64,000 nt of DNA from Sindora glabra (GCA_020226215.1 CM035225.1:16813868-16877867); one strand, 5' to 3'; positions 49,656-61,439 are shown, counted from the stretch's first letter. The notes: generated by a model from the letters alone, not told the origin. Program-made: numbers and translations.

Positions 49656-51444
49656 ATGGCGGATGTCAAGGTATAACACTACAGAAGTGACGCTGGAGGT
49701 AACCCACCGTAATAACCCACCCATATTTCATCACAGTGCGAGGGGTCAAGTATTTGTTATTAGCTATGCATACCTGAGATTGATTAAATATCATGTTTAT
49801 TGTATTGATATTTTTCTTTATTATTGAAGTGGTAGCTACGAGAAAAAGGAGTCCGAATAGGTCCCTCAAGCTACACGAGAAGACAAGCAGGGGTGGGGGT
49901 AGACTAGTGCCTGTACAGTTTGATACGACTAGTACATGGCATACGATTGGTGAGAATACCGGCCATCTCCCTCATGATATTGGCAGCATGATCCGAGCCC
50001 ACGTGCCACCTTATTATAAGTTATGGCAGGCTGTGCCTCAACAAATCCGAGATATAGTTATGCAGGAGGTTTGTGGAAGTATCTATTTCCTCCATTTACT
50101 GAATTAATCCTTCTAAGATTGAAATTTCTTAATATATTACTCACAAATTTGTTAAATGTCTTTTAATGCAGTCCTTCTTCGAGTTCCAAGGCATCTCTAA
50201 AGGTGACCAGGATAGAGCGATCTCTGATTTGATGCGGACTGCTGCAGACCTGTATAGAGATTGGAAGTACAGGTTGAATAAGCATTTCTTAGAGCATAGA
50301 GGCGATTGATACCAGGACTATGATTTGGATCTAGCTAAACGTTGTGTGTCCCGATTTATCTCACTGTAGACATGGTAGAGGTGTGTGGACTTTTTTGACA
50401 GTGACAAGTACAAGGTAAGTATAACATTTTATGGTATTATGTCATTATTTCACATATTTAAATTGTAAACATAAAAATTTAATACTATTTTTTCTTAATT
50501 TGTAGGAGTTATCTAGGAGGAATGCAAATAATAAAGTACAAAAGGTCGTGAATGATCGACATGGGTCAAAGTCTATTGCTGCACATCACTTTGATAAAGT
50601 AATTTAATTTTTTTTGTTTGTTTTTTAAATGTATCCACTTGTTAGATAGCTTTACATCATTATTTATTTATTTCATTCTTTTTTTTTCTAACAAAAATTG
50701 AACAGAGAAACATAGATATTGGTGAGCTGCAATCAATTCCTAAGAATTTGAGGGACTGACACACGTATAAGTTAGGAGAGTGGGTGCATCCGATCCCTCA
50801 GAAGTAATAAGTAAGCTAGTTGAATTTTATATTTTAAACAAAATTTTACAAATATATCTTGTAAAATTTATTATTGAGTTTTGTTTCAATAATTTAAGAC
50901 GAGGATAATTGAGCTCATGACTCAGTACGTATAGTCTAGTATATCATCTACTAGCTTGCCTGCGGCTCCTGTACAGATAGATGAGGCTACCATCGCTAAT
51001 AAGATACTTGGCACTCGTCGAGGGTATAGAAGGGTTGTTGGGCATGTGTTTGTTGCTCAGTCCTATCATTCAACAAGGATTTCTAGCACGAGGGCGAGCT
51101 TACAGTCCGTGTCTTAAGTCGGTGAGTTGCAAGAGTAGTTACATTAGAGTCGGGAGCAGTTCCAGCAGAGCCAGCAGTTGATTCAGGAGCAGCAACAGCA
51201 GTTGGATCAGCAGTAGCAATAGATGCAACAGCAACTTGGAACTTACCTTACTGAAATAACCTCGATTCTTAGACAACAGGGTATTGTCCTACTGCGACCA
51301 CCATTTGCTGTTGCTATACCGCCTAGGCCAAGTAGATTTGTGACTGCACCTGCCACTCAACCACCACCAACGTTTTATCATCCTCATTGCCAAGAGGATG
51401 ATAATGATGATGCATCGACATATTTACACTTCCCTTCCTCGTAG
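49656..51444 (+). pseudogene. CACTA-2 TNPA-type gene (Ptta/En/Spm, Transposase_24)
   Basis: Exon-like blocks on the plus strand: an ATG at 49656 (MADVK, then GTATAAC, a possible small first exon); 49835-50071 (ATRKRSPNRSLKLHEKTSRG, ...HVPPYYKLWQAVPQQIRDIV); 50171-50413 (FFEFQGISKGDQDRAISDLM, DLYRDWKYRLNKHFLEHRGD); 50507-50598 (RRNANNKVQKVVNDRHGSKS); 50706-50800; and a last exon to 51444 with KILGTRRGYRRVVGHVF, a Gln-rich coiled stretch and a Pro-rich end. Introns are short, with GT...AG edges. This is the DNA-binding partner protein of En/Spm-type elements. Several stops, including in the Gln-rich segment, show it is inactive. Confidence 0.85.
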
Positions 51445-52195
51445 TATATTCTGTGTATGTATTTTTTACATTTTTTATATGTACACATTTACGTGGATTG
51501 TGTATATATAATTTATTCATATAAATACTGTTTTTACAATTGCTTTATGAGTATTTATTTTTTTTATATTAGAACAAATTGTTAGACATTATTATTAGTA
51601 CTACTAATATATTATAGTTGTATAATTTACATTAAATTAAATTTAAAAAAGATATTGAGCAATTCAAATTAATTCAAATAAAGAATATTTTAGACAAATG
51701 TTGTTAAATAAAATATATTATTTGAAATACACTTAATCATAACAATAATTTCAATTTCAATTTTTAAAAAAAATTTAAAAAACTTTAGTGGCGACATTAT
51801 CGTCGCTATAGGGGCAGAATATCATCGTTGAAGATAATGTTGTCGCTAAAGCCTACACTTTTAGTGACGACAACCGTCATCGCTGGATCCAAACTTTTAG
51901 CGACGATAGGACTTTTAGCGATGATAGTTATTATTGTTGAATTTTAGACTTTCAGCGACGGCATTATCGTCACTGAAAATCAAATTTTAAAATTTTTTAA
52001 ATTTTAAAATCATTTTTTATGATGATTTTATTGTCGTAGAAGGCCGTACTTTTAGCAACGACATCGTCAATGTTGATTGTTTCATGTACGAAACTATACG
52101 ATGACATTTTCAGCAATAACTTTTTCATTTATCGACAATAGAGCACTCTTCAATAATGACAAATGTCGGCGCTAAAGTTTTTTTTTGCTATAGTG
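51445..52195. repeat. CACTA-2 3' end and subterminal array
   Basis: AT-rich to about 51780, then AGCGACGA / TCGTCGCTA words in both orientations up to the terminus at 52195. The stretch 51670-51800 matches the reverse complement of the last part of the window (63895-64000), which shows that the element starting at 63565 is related and inverted. Confidence 0.8.
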
Positions 52196-52199
52196 TATA

Positions 52200-53167
52200 T
52201 TATCTAACTTTACTTCTTAAAATACATCTTATGCTTTAAACGAAGAGGATCTGAAAATTAAAACTATCGGTTGCTACTGAACATTGCCATCAATGTTCTA
52301 TTTATGTGAAATAATGAGTAAGCATCGAATATCTCCTTTTGGTAAAAGAGACATTTACGATGTGAATCAGGCCGAATTGCACCTAAGTAAATATGTGCAA
52401 ATGAAAATATTGAATCTTCAATTGTTTTTAGAATGTATTAAATAATGTTATATATGAATTCATTAAATTTTGGAATCTAAATCCTTTAAAATATAATAAA
52501 TTAAGGAAATATACATCTTTATTAATCTTGAGCTAGCCATAAGAATCATGCGCATATCTAGTATTATTATTTAATTAATATTTATTTGAACACACTATCC
52601 GAATAATAATTTTTAATTCTTTTTAGTTCAAAATAAATTAATTAATTAATTTTAAACTTTGTTCTTATCGAATACAAATTCTAATTAATAAAAATATGGT
52701 GAAGATGGAGAATGACAAAAGATAAAATTTTTGTTGTTAATTTTAATTATAAATTTAATAGTTTCATTTTTTAAAAAATTTAAGCGATTTAATGTAAAAT
52801 TTTAAAATTTATATATCATTTATATCATATTACTGAACTTCAAAAGGGTAATATATATTTTCCCCCTTAATATAATTATGCAAAGACATACTTCTCAGCC
52901 ATCCTCGGTTAGATTACCAATGGAGGGGCCTAATCTGTAAATACGACGCGAAACTCGTATGTATCAGCCCGCTGCACATATTTTTATGGTTCTAAGGGTT
53001 GATTCAACAAAATTGGTCTTAACTCTCTAAAATCATTTTCAGTTTTAAATTGCAATGTGTAATTATAGCTTTTAATAGTTTTATTTCGTAGTCATTATAT
53101 TTTTTATTATTCTTAATTCTATTAATCACAACCCAGAGATAAGTAAAATTGTTTATATAATTATAAT
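52200..53167. other. AT-rich spacer between two CACTA elements
   Basis: No gene. A fragment at about 53041-53140 resembles part of the small dispersed element (AGTTTTAAATTGCAATGTG, then AATTATAGC and a TTAATCACAA end). Confidence 0.45.
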
Positions 53168-53722
53168 CACTACAAAAAAGGGCTATACAGACAACAAAAA
53201 GTCACCTGTATAAACTCATTTTTTATCTGTATAAGTATTACAGACGATATTATCATCTGTATTGAGTTGTTTGTATATAATTGTACTTGTTGTAACCTAT
53301 ACAGATGATATTTTTATGTCATCTGTATGGATCAAGGCTATACAGACTACAAATGTCATCTGTATAGATCAGATTATCGTCTGTATAGCCTGGATCTATA
53401 TAGATGATATTGTCGTCTGCATAGCGTGAACCTATACAGACGATATTTGTGGTCTGTATAGCCTGGACCTATACAAACCACAAATATCATCTGTATATAT
53501 AGATCCACTTTATACAGATGACAACATCGTCTATATAGCCTATAAAATTTTTAATATATCAAAATTTGTGTTCAAAATTTAAAGAATGATAATCATCAAA
53601 AAAATTAAATCTAATTAAAATATTTAAATTTATATATGTAAAATAAAAATATAATAATTATTTCAAAATATATATGTTTTTAGATATATAAATATTTATA
53701 TATATGTAAATAAATATATATA

Positions 53723-53786
<64 letters not shown>

Positions 53787-53799
53787 TACCTAAAATTTT

Positions 53800-55180
53800 T
53801 ATATAATGAAAGTTTATGTCAATAAATGATTATTACTATAATATTATATAATAAAAGTTAAAAGTTTATGCGATTTTACTTCCATTCTTATATAAAAATA
53901 TCATTATGCTATAATTTATATATTATTATATAATAATATATAATAAAAATTTACATCATTATATAATAGTTTACATAATATTGTCTAAAATTATGTAACA
54001 AAGATAGTTCATAAAATTTGACATTGATTCTTATATAAAAATATCATTATATAATAGATTATAATATTATAAAATAATATATAATAGAAGTTTACATGAT
54101 TATATAATAGTTTACATAATATTATATAATAGTTTATATTATTATATAATAGTTCAGATATAATTACATAATATGTTATAATGAAAGTTCATGTCATTAT
54201 ATAATCTAATATAATGAAGTTAATAATTTATATAATTTTATTTTCATTCTTATATAAAAATATTATTATAATATAATTTATATAAAATTATATAATAATA
54301 TATAATTGAAATTTACATCATTATATAATAGTTTACATAATATCATATAATACTTTATATCATTATATGATAGTTTATACACAATTATATAATAATTTAT
54401 ATAGTTTTATATAATGAAAGTTTACATCATTATATAATAGTTTATATAATATTATATAATAAAATTAATAAATTATATAATTTTACTTTCATTCTTATAT
54501 AAAAATATCATTGTAATATAGCTTATATAATATTATATAATAGTATATAACTAAAGTTTATGTTATTATAGAACAATTTACATAATATTATATAACAGTT
54601 TATATCATTATACAATAGTTTATATACAATTATATAATAGTTTATATAATATTATATAATAAAATTAATAATTTATATAATTTTACTTTCATTCTTATAT
54701 AAAAATATTATTATGATATAGTTTAATTAATATTGTATAATAAAGTTATTGGTTATATAATTTTACTTTTTTTTAGATAAAAATATCTTTATGATGTAGT
54801 TTATATAATATTATATAATAGTATATAATTAAAGTTTATATCATTATATAATAATTTACATAATATTATATAATAGTTTATATCATTATACATATAATAC
54901 TTTATAAAGTTTTATATAATGAAAGTTGATGTCATATATAATAATTTATATAATATTATGTAATAAAGTTAATCATTTATATAATTTTACTTTCATTCTT
55001 ATATAAAAATATCATTATAATATAGTTTATATAATATTATATACCAATTTATATCATTATATAATAGTCTATAGACATTTACATAATAGTTTATATGATT
55101 TTATATAATGAAAGTTTATATTATTATTTAATAGTTATATAATATTATATAATAAAAATTACTAATTTATACATTTTGTT
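53800..55180. repeat. AT-rich imperfect tandem repeat in the CACTA-3 core
   Basis: A block containing TTTTACTTTCATTCTTATAT and AAAAATATCATTATAATATA recurs near 53872, 54015, 54226, 54475, 54676, 54760 and 54979. Runs of TTATATAATAGTTTATAT-like sequence separate the blocks. Spacing varies between about 85 and 250 bases. An (AT)n run lies just before it (about 53714-53782). Confidence 0.75.
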
Positions 55181-55450
55181 ATATCAACACTGCTAAAAAA
55201 AATTATGTATAAAATTTTCTAACATACATGATTAAAATTGCAAAGCAACAATTAGAAATTTTAATAAAAAATGCAACAATATAATCAGAATATATAATAA
55301 AATAAATATAAGAATTAATAAATAATTATAAAATGATGGTAAAAAAATAAAAGAAAGAAAGAGGACATACTTGAACTCCATGGAAGAGCTCCACCAAGAA
55401 AGAGCTCCACTTGCACGCAGGAGAATGAGAAAAATGGCTCTTGGGCAAGA

Positions 55451-55457
55451 ATTTATA
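55451..55457 (-). promoter_or_regulatory. CACTA-3 relic promoter
   Basis: TATAAAT on the minus strand sits at the inner border of the subterminal array, followed by a less AT-rich leader (55440 down to about 55365) with CTCC-rich and GGAGCTCTT-type words. Position and layout match the leaders of CACTA-1 and CACTA-2. The 76-codon minus frame 55462-55232 overlaps it but has no recognisable domain. Confidence 0.45.
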
Positions 55458-56284
55458 AGCAAATTCTATACAGACGACATTTGTCATTTATATAAGTATC
55501 TTCAGTCGTCTATATTATTTTTCAAATTTTAACGCGCTAATTTTTACCACTTCTAAAAATTTGAACTCTATACAGACAACAAGACTATATAGAGTTTTTT
55601 TATTTTTTTTTTGAATAAATTTTTTTAAAAATATCTATACAAATAACAATTGTTATCTATATAAGTTAAAGTTATATAAACCACATGTGTGGTCTGTATA
55701 GAGTTATGCTATACAGACCACAGTGTCGTCTATATAGGCCAAACCTATACAAACCACACATGTGATTTGTATAGAACTGGGTTATACAAACCACATGTGT
55801 GGTCTGTATCGGTGGAGACCTATACAGACGGCATTGTGGTCTATATATCCTAGTGTTATCTGTATAAGCCAAACCTATACAAACCACACTTGTGGTCTGT
55901 ATAGAGCTGGGCCTATACAGGCCACACATATGATCTGTATAGGTGGAGACCTATACAGACAACACTGTGGTCTGTATATCCTCGTGTCGTTTGTATAGAC
56001 TGAGCCTATACAGACCACACATGTGGTTTGTATAGAGTTGGGCTATATAGACCACAATATCATCTGTATAGGTCCTCTCAAATTTCTATTTTGGTGGATC
56101 TATACAGACGGCTTTGTCGTCTGTATAGTCCCTATTTATACAAACAACATGTCTATACAAACGACAAATGTCGTTTGTATAGATTTTTAAATTTAAAAAA
56201 AAAATTCAGAGGCTTATACAGACGATCAAGACTTTATCGTCTGTGTAGGTACCGTCTATATATCCTTAAATTGTTGTAGTGAAT

Positions 56285-57900
56285 GGTGGGTGCAATTGGG
56301 ATCTAAATGAGATGTTGCGGATAGTATGGTGAATCCAAAATGATTTTTTTAATTATAAGAATGATAATTTATTTAATATATATAATTATAAATTTAAATA
56401 TTAAATATAATAAAAAAATATTTTTTAAAAAATAATGCCGAGTATTGCTATTATACTAAAGTACTAGCATTTAAAGAAAACGTTGGATAATAAATAATTG
56501 TCGCAAAGACTTTGGATGTCGGTGAACTTTTCTTGGTAAATGGCAATTCACAATTAGTTGGAAAAAATTAGTCATGATGGGAGAGCAAATGGACATATAG
56601 ATTGATAGTGACACTTATACTCTCTATTCCTTTTTCATCATCTTCTTTTGAAATAAATCAGATATAAGAGTTTGTTCCAATTAGCATTTACAAGATCATC
56701 GCATTGCAATTACAAGCATTGATATTTCTTTTAGTCACCAAGTGAAATAATAATTTTAAAAATTAGAATATTAATAAATCTTTTTCTTTACAATAAAGAT
56801 CATTCCCAGACTTCAATTTTCTGTTATTAATAGGTAAAATTCATTTGAAGCTATCATATCTTATTTTTTTACTAAATTAATGTTTTATTGGTAACATTGA
56901 TCATTTATTACTAAACAAAAACATGATTTTAAATTACATTCTTATTGTAGTAGCTGTTAATTGTTATCAGTAAAATTGTAAATAAGTAGGAAATGGCTAA
57001 ATAAATACAAGTTAATAAGTAGTTATAATTAATTAAATAAAAGTAACAATGTTTGTTATCAAAGTTTTGCTTTTTTTTGCATTGTTTTTTGGATAAAATT
57101 AGGAGGGCAGTGTTAGTTTTTGCATTAGCCATCTGGATCTCTCCTTTTTTTTTTTTTTTCAATTTTCTGTTAATTTTAAAAACACAAATTTTACTATGAA
57201 ACCCATTATGTATCTTTCTTTTTGAATTTACAATTTTAAATAAGAAAATTTCCTACCTACCTCTCTTCTATTATCTAGTGCATTTCCTGCCTTTCCTAAG
57301 AAAATGTACCAGAGATCCAAATCCTTACATTACTGACTCCTATTCGTCGGTTGTTTCTGGACACAAAATGAAAGCAGCAGAAATATTTTCTAAAATAAAA
57401 ATTAATATTTAATTACCAAAAATAATAATTAATTATTAATTTATCGAATATATACATTAAGCAGAAAGTTTACAGCCTCCAATCAATTTTAATTGTTAAA
57501 TGGATAAAAATTGAAATTTAAAAAACAATACTTATTAAGAGAAAAAATTTCTTTAATATTCTAAAATTTACTGTGATTGCGCTGATCATCACCATTTTCT
57601 TTCAGCGTTGGTCTAATCCGGGGATTAGAGGGAGGGGGGGAAAGGGGAAAAAAAAGAGCTTTACATTAGATCTTGACTAATTGAGACTTGAGCCGGGTAG
57701 AAGCTCCTTTAAGGGTCAAAGTTCTCTGGGCGTCAATTTAATTTTTGACAAATGTAATTTAAAATAAGATATAATCTTAATTTTTACATAAAAATAATTA
57801 AATATATTTTTGCACAAAATAATCAATTGAATAATTTCAATTTCTGTAGGCGTTTTTTATTCATGAATTTCTTTTTTTTTAAATATAGGAGTAGTTAAAT
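56285..57900. other. intergenic DNA right of CACTA-3
   Basis: It contains the right arm of the inverted duplication (listed separately). Otherwise AT-rich, with no gene recognised. 57560-57730 is less AT-rich, with a GGAGGGGGGG run, but yields no coherent frame. Confidence 0.5.
56478..56760. repeat. right arm of the inverted duplication
   Basis: The reverse complement matches 41927-42246 across nearly its whole length. The two arms enclose both CACTA-2 and CACTA-3. Neither arm has a coding frame. Confidence 0.7.
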
Positions 57901-57904
57901 CACT

Positions 57905-58325
57905 TAAAAATCGTTAAATATAATTGCAAATAAATGAGAGGAATATAATTATTACAATTCAAAATTACAATTATAAAGAGATCAAAATTTTAAGAGCAGT
58001 ACTATGGCTCCCGATAGATCGAACCCGAAATGCGTGCCGAATCAACTTCATTCCTTAGATTTGGAAGTCAAGTGGACCACATCAATATTTCAACGGCTAA
58101 AAGATTACCTACATTATTTCGGTACATGTTCGGTTCATATTTTTTGGTAACTTTGGCATTTTCCAAATTTTAAATTGCTATTGTAGTTATATTGCAATTA
58201 TGATTTTATTGCGATCAATAAAATTAAGAATAAAAATACTGTCATTATAATGTAAAATTACGAAAAATTATAGATATACTGTAATCTACATCGTAATATC
58301 ATAATAATAGACTGTAATTTAAATG
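57905..58325. repeat. dispersed small-element copies 5 and 6
   Basis: 58160-58325 is a fairly complete copy. It begins AAATTTTAAATTGCTATTG, has TTGCGATCAATAAAATTAAG and TGTAATCTACATCGTAATAT inside, and ends GACTGTAATTTAAATG. 57905-57995 is a partial copy. Both resemble the copies at 4.6-5.1 and 9.0-9.8 kb, so the repeat is associated with both B3 locations, though it is probably common genome-wide. Confidence 0.55.
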
Positions 58326-58329
58326 TCTG

Positions 58330-60145
58330 ATAGAGACACCAACATTATGTGGACCACCTAAGACCGCAATTGAACTCCAATAGATAAAAACTGGGCATGA
58401 AATTTGAATTCTCTCTCTTTCTTTTTGATTTTTCCAACGACAAGATGGTTTCCCTTCTGACCTTTGTGAGTCGGCACTAGGCAGTAAGCTACGAGACAAA
58501 ATATACTCTTGCTAACTAGGATGGGTATATTCTCTTTTCACTGTTAAGTTTGTTAAACGAGTTGGTACATATAAATATGGATTAATTTATCTTATTTATA
58601 TTTAAAATGAGTCTAATTTTGAAGGATTTAAATTCATTAAAATTAGTGGCGGTTAACAAATATAAATTAACTGGTGACAAATCATATTTATAATAAATTT
58701 ATTCGTATTATTCCTATTCAAGATCAGATTTAATTTTAAAGATTTAAATTCATCAAAATTTGTAATTGATATAAATTGATTTGGAGGTCATGAACTATTT
58801 GACAACCCTATTTGTTATCTTCTCCAACAATGCCGTAATTCTTTATTTAAATAAAAAATATAAATCATAAAAAAAATCAACATAAAAAAAAAGTAAGAGG
58901 ATTATGATATATTACTAATGTAATAATATAATATATTAATATACTATTATATTTGATTGATTGTTGATATATTATTATATAATGTACTAAATTTGACTTA
59001 AAAAATTGATGTATAATCAAACCTGATATATTATTATATAAGTGATGTAGCATGTTCTCTCCCGATCATTATTGTCACTGAAGCAGTCTCACAAACATCT
59101 CGTCTTTCATTTTCTCAGTTCACAACTAAGCGATTGCTTTCGGGTAAAATAATTGAGGCCTTCTTAGTTGTAGTCATAGATGTGGACATCGGAGACCAAA
59201 TGGTCACGAATCAAGTTTCGTTCTTCTAAAAGATTGTATAATTCTATTTTGTACTTATATGTGCAATTCAGGGGACGTTAAAGATAAAATTTTGACTAAA
59301 ATGTTATATAAAATTCTATGTCAAAAATGATCTTACTCGATAAGGAATGTATAACTCATGATATGAATCAAAATAACAATATATTACCACCAATCATTTT
59401 CATGGGAAAAAAACCAAATATTATAGGGTCTATTTGTTTCTTGTTTTTAAAAATAATTTTTATTATTTTATTTTTTAAAACAAAAAAATCTATTTTTAAA
59501 ATTTATTCTCTAAATATGTAACTTAAAAATAAAAAAATACTTTTAATTACTTTTTGAATTTATTTTCTTATTCTAAATGTTAATTTTGTAATTAAATGAA
59601 ATAATTTTTTATTTATAATATTAACCATCATCTAATCTTTGTTTTCCTTCAATTCAAAAATAATTTTTTGAGAAGAAACAATTTTTAAAAACTATTCTCA
59701 ACAATTTTTTAGAACGATTTTTAAAAATATAAAAATAAAAACATATCCAATCACAGTCATAATCATTAATCTGGAACAACTTGAGGTTGAAGACTCGTAA
59801 CATGAAGTGCTGCAAATACATAATTTTAAACTTCATTAAGAAAGCCCCTTCACAATCAAACTTGTTGAACATCAGCACTCCTGGATAATATCAGCACATG
59901 TTGAATATAATCAGCGCATGTTGCTGAGACTAACTGGAAAAATTTCTAGTCCTTCTGACAGTGATATTTCAATAATACTCCCTATTAAATTTTGACAAAT
60001 CAACAATTTTGATTTCAATTTTTTAAATCAAGAAAGCAATTTTTTAATTTGTCAAAATTTAATAAGAAGTAGTACCGAAAATCTTTGCACAACTGAAAAT
60101 TTATCCATAATAATAATACATGTAGATGCGGGTTTAAAATTTAAA
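58330..60145. other. intergenic DNA upstream of B3 gene 3's 3' end
   Basis: No gene recognised. 59040-59230 is less AT-rich and may be a decayed exon or promoter, but no family could be assigned. TATATTATTATAT-type words are frequent at 58910-59040. Confidence 0.45.
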
Positions 60146-60511
60146 TTAGACAATGCGATGCCCCAGAAATTCACCGAACAGCCGAAATCCATACCTTAAA
60201 ACCTCAATCATGTATCTTCCTTCTTCGTTGTCGTCCTTGTAAAAAATAAGGACATCGTCGACTTGGAGTTCCCTCTCCCTTACAAGCTGAATCCATCCTC
60301 GAGTTATGGTCGGTTTGCCATAATCTCTTTCGGGATCTCGTTTAATGCAGACAAATGTCCAAACAGACCCATCTGCGCAGCCAACTTGAAACTCAGCACC
60401 ACGATCCTGTCCCTGAAAAGGAAGCTCCTCTGAATGTTCTGTTGGGAATGAGAGGCGATGATTGATGTCAGTTTTTGTCAATTTCTTTTGGAACACTTCC
60501 CTCAAAACCAT
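60146..60511 (-). CDS. short single-domain B3 protein (gene 3)
   Basis: A 121-residue single-exon B3 protein. Hallmarks: REVFQKKLTKTDINHRLSFP (residues 4-23), where the DNA-contact loop is expected; DGSVWTFVCIKRD (47-59); GKPTITRGWIQLVRERE (65-81); VDDVLIFYKDDNEEGRY (84-100). It closes with EVLRYGFRLFGEF. Compared with gene 2, the GD dipeptide before the L-I-F-Y strand is DD. The frame could begin upstream at 60574, but that ATG lies only about 35 bases from the TATA box, and the added 21 residues are hydrophobic and unlike gene 2; starting at 60511 puts the B3 domain at the same offset as in gene 2. Stand-alone B3 domain, presumed nuclear; target unknown. Confidence 0.85.
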   Translation of the reverse strand: MVLREVFQKKLTKTDINHRLSFPTEHSEELPFQGQDRGAEFQVGCADGSVWTFVCIKRDPERDYGKPTITRGWIQLVRERELQVDDVLIFYKDDNEEGRYMIEVLRYGFRLFGEFLGHRIV

Positions 60512-60607
60512 CTTAACTTTCTCGAAGAAGAAAACTTCTAGATGTATGGTTTTCAAGTTAACAAAATCAAACAAGTTTGAGTTGCATGAATGCCCACACG
60601 GTTGCTC

Positions 60608-60615
60608 TATTTATA
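60608..60615 (-). promoter_or_regulatory. TATA box of B3 gene 3
   Basis: TATAAATA on the minus strand lies about 97 bases before the chosen ATG, almost the same distance as in B3 gene 2 (about 95). The match in distance supports the downstream start. Confidence 0.65.
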
Positions 60616-60990
60616 GACAGACGGGCGCCCGCCTTATGTACGATAAAGTTATAGATTCGTTTTTTAAAGAAAAAAATTACAAAAAAGAAATCAAAAGTGT
60701 ACAAAGACGACAAATTGCCACACTCCAAATTCAACTCAGCACACTTATGGATATCTTTCAAAGAGAGTTTGGTGGATATCTTTCAAAATAAAAGGTGGAC
60801 ATCTTAAAAAGTAGTAGACTAAAATAAAAAATATATTTTTACCTCTCAAACAATAACATCTTTATTTTCAGGGAACTTTTAAGATGCATTATTCCTATCA
60901 TGTACAGTTGAATTTCACGATCTTTATTTATTGATCTATATAATATTATTTAGGCTGAATGAAATATAATAATTTATATTTATTAAAATA

Positions 60991-61430
60991 TGATAAAGTA
61001 GTGCATTTTAAATTTTCGTGCAAATTACATTGACCTCTCCTGAGATTAAGTCCAATTATACTTAGTATCCCTCATCTTTTAAAATTATACACATTCACTT
61101 CAAGTTTATTTTTCCATCATTATGAAATACAATGATTTTAACAATTTAATTGTAGTTCCTTCCCTAATATTATTTCTAATGATTGGAAAATAATTTTTCT
61201 ATATTTCTAATGATAAAGTAGTGCATTTTATGTTTTTGTGCAAATTACATTGACCTCTCCCGAGGTTAAATCCAATTATACTTAGTGTCCCTCATCTTTT
61301 AAAATTATACACATTCACTTCAAGTTTCTTTTTCCATCATTATGAAATACAATGATTTTAACGGTTTAATTGTAGTTCCTTCTCTAATATTATTTCTAAT
61401 GATTGGAAAATAATTTTTCTATATTTTTAT
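60991..61430. repeat. 220-base tandem duplication
   Basis: Two head-to-tail units of 220 bases, 60991-61210 and 61211-61430, differ at only a few positions (for example AAATTTTCG against TGTTTTTG, and TGAGATTAAG against CGAGGTTAAA). The wording (ATTACATTGACCTCTCC, ATTATACTTAGT, CCCTCATCTTTTAAAATTA) is that of a common plant intergenic repeat. It lies upstream of B3 gene 3. Confidence 0.92.
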
Positions 61431-61439
61431 ATATAAATA

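Larger units (their letters stand above)
43595..52195 (+). mobile_element. end-to-end 8.6-kb CACTA element (CACTA-2)
   Basis: It begins CACTACAAGAATAAGAAG and ends TTTTTTTTGCTATAGTG. The flanks are TAT on both sides (43592-43594, 52196-52198), the 3-bp target duplication of CACTA elements. Order inside: 5' subterminal array (to about 44160), TATA box, leader exon with splice donor, intron of about 2.25 kb, TNPD-type transposase, TNPA-type gene, then 3' subterminal array (51780 on). The structure is complete, but both genes carry multiple stops and frameshifts, so it is not autonomous now. It is the same lineage as CACTA-1 and as the element end at 63565. Confidence 0.92.
53168..56281. mobile_element. 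3.1-kb non-autonomous CACTA element (CACTA-3)
   Basis: The left end is CACTACAAAAAAGGGC and the right end TTAAATTGTTGTAGTG. The flanks are AAT on both sides (53165-53167, 56282-56284). Both subterminal zones (53180-53540 and 55460-56260) are arrays of CTATACAGAC(C/G)AC and GT(C/G)GTCTGTATAG in both orientations, a motif unlike the GCGACGAC motif of CACTA-2. The core has no transposase and is mostly an AT-rich tandem repeat. A promoter-like TATAAAT on the minus strand at 55451-55457, with a GC-richer leader, is kept at the right side, so the 5' end is on the right. It is a deletion derivative of a distinct CACTA subfamily. Confidence 0.92.

Noticed and set aside
55232..55462. 76-codon minus frame with a hydrophobic tail in CACTA-3
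   Set aside because: Overlaps the relic promoter and leader; the tail is AT-rich sequence read as F/I/L/Y; no domain.
55672..56279. Frames with repeated GLYR or CGLYR peptides
   Set aside because: They arise from translating the CTATACAGACCACA subterminal repeats of CACTA-3 and are not a repeat protein.
60512..60574. Upstream in-frame ATG extending B3 gene 3 by 21 residues
   Set aside because: Too close to the TATA box (about 35 bases), and the extra residues have no counterpart in the other B3 genes.
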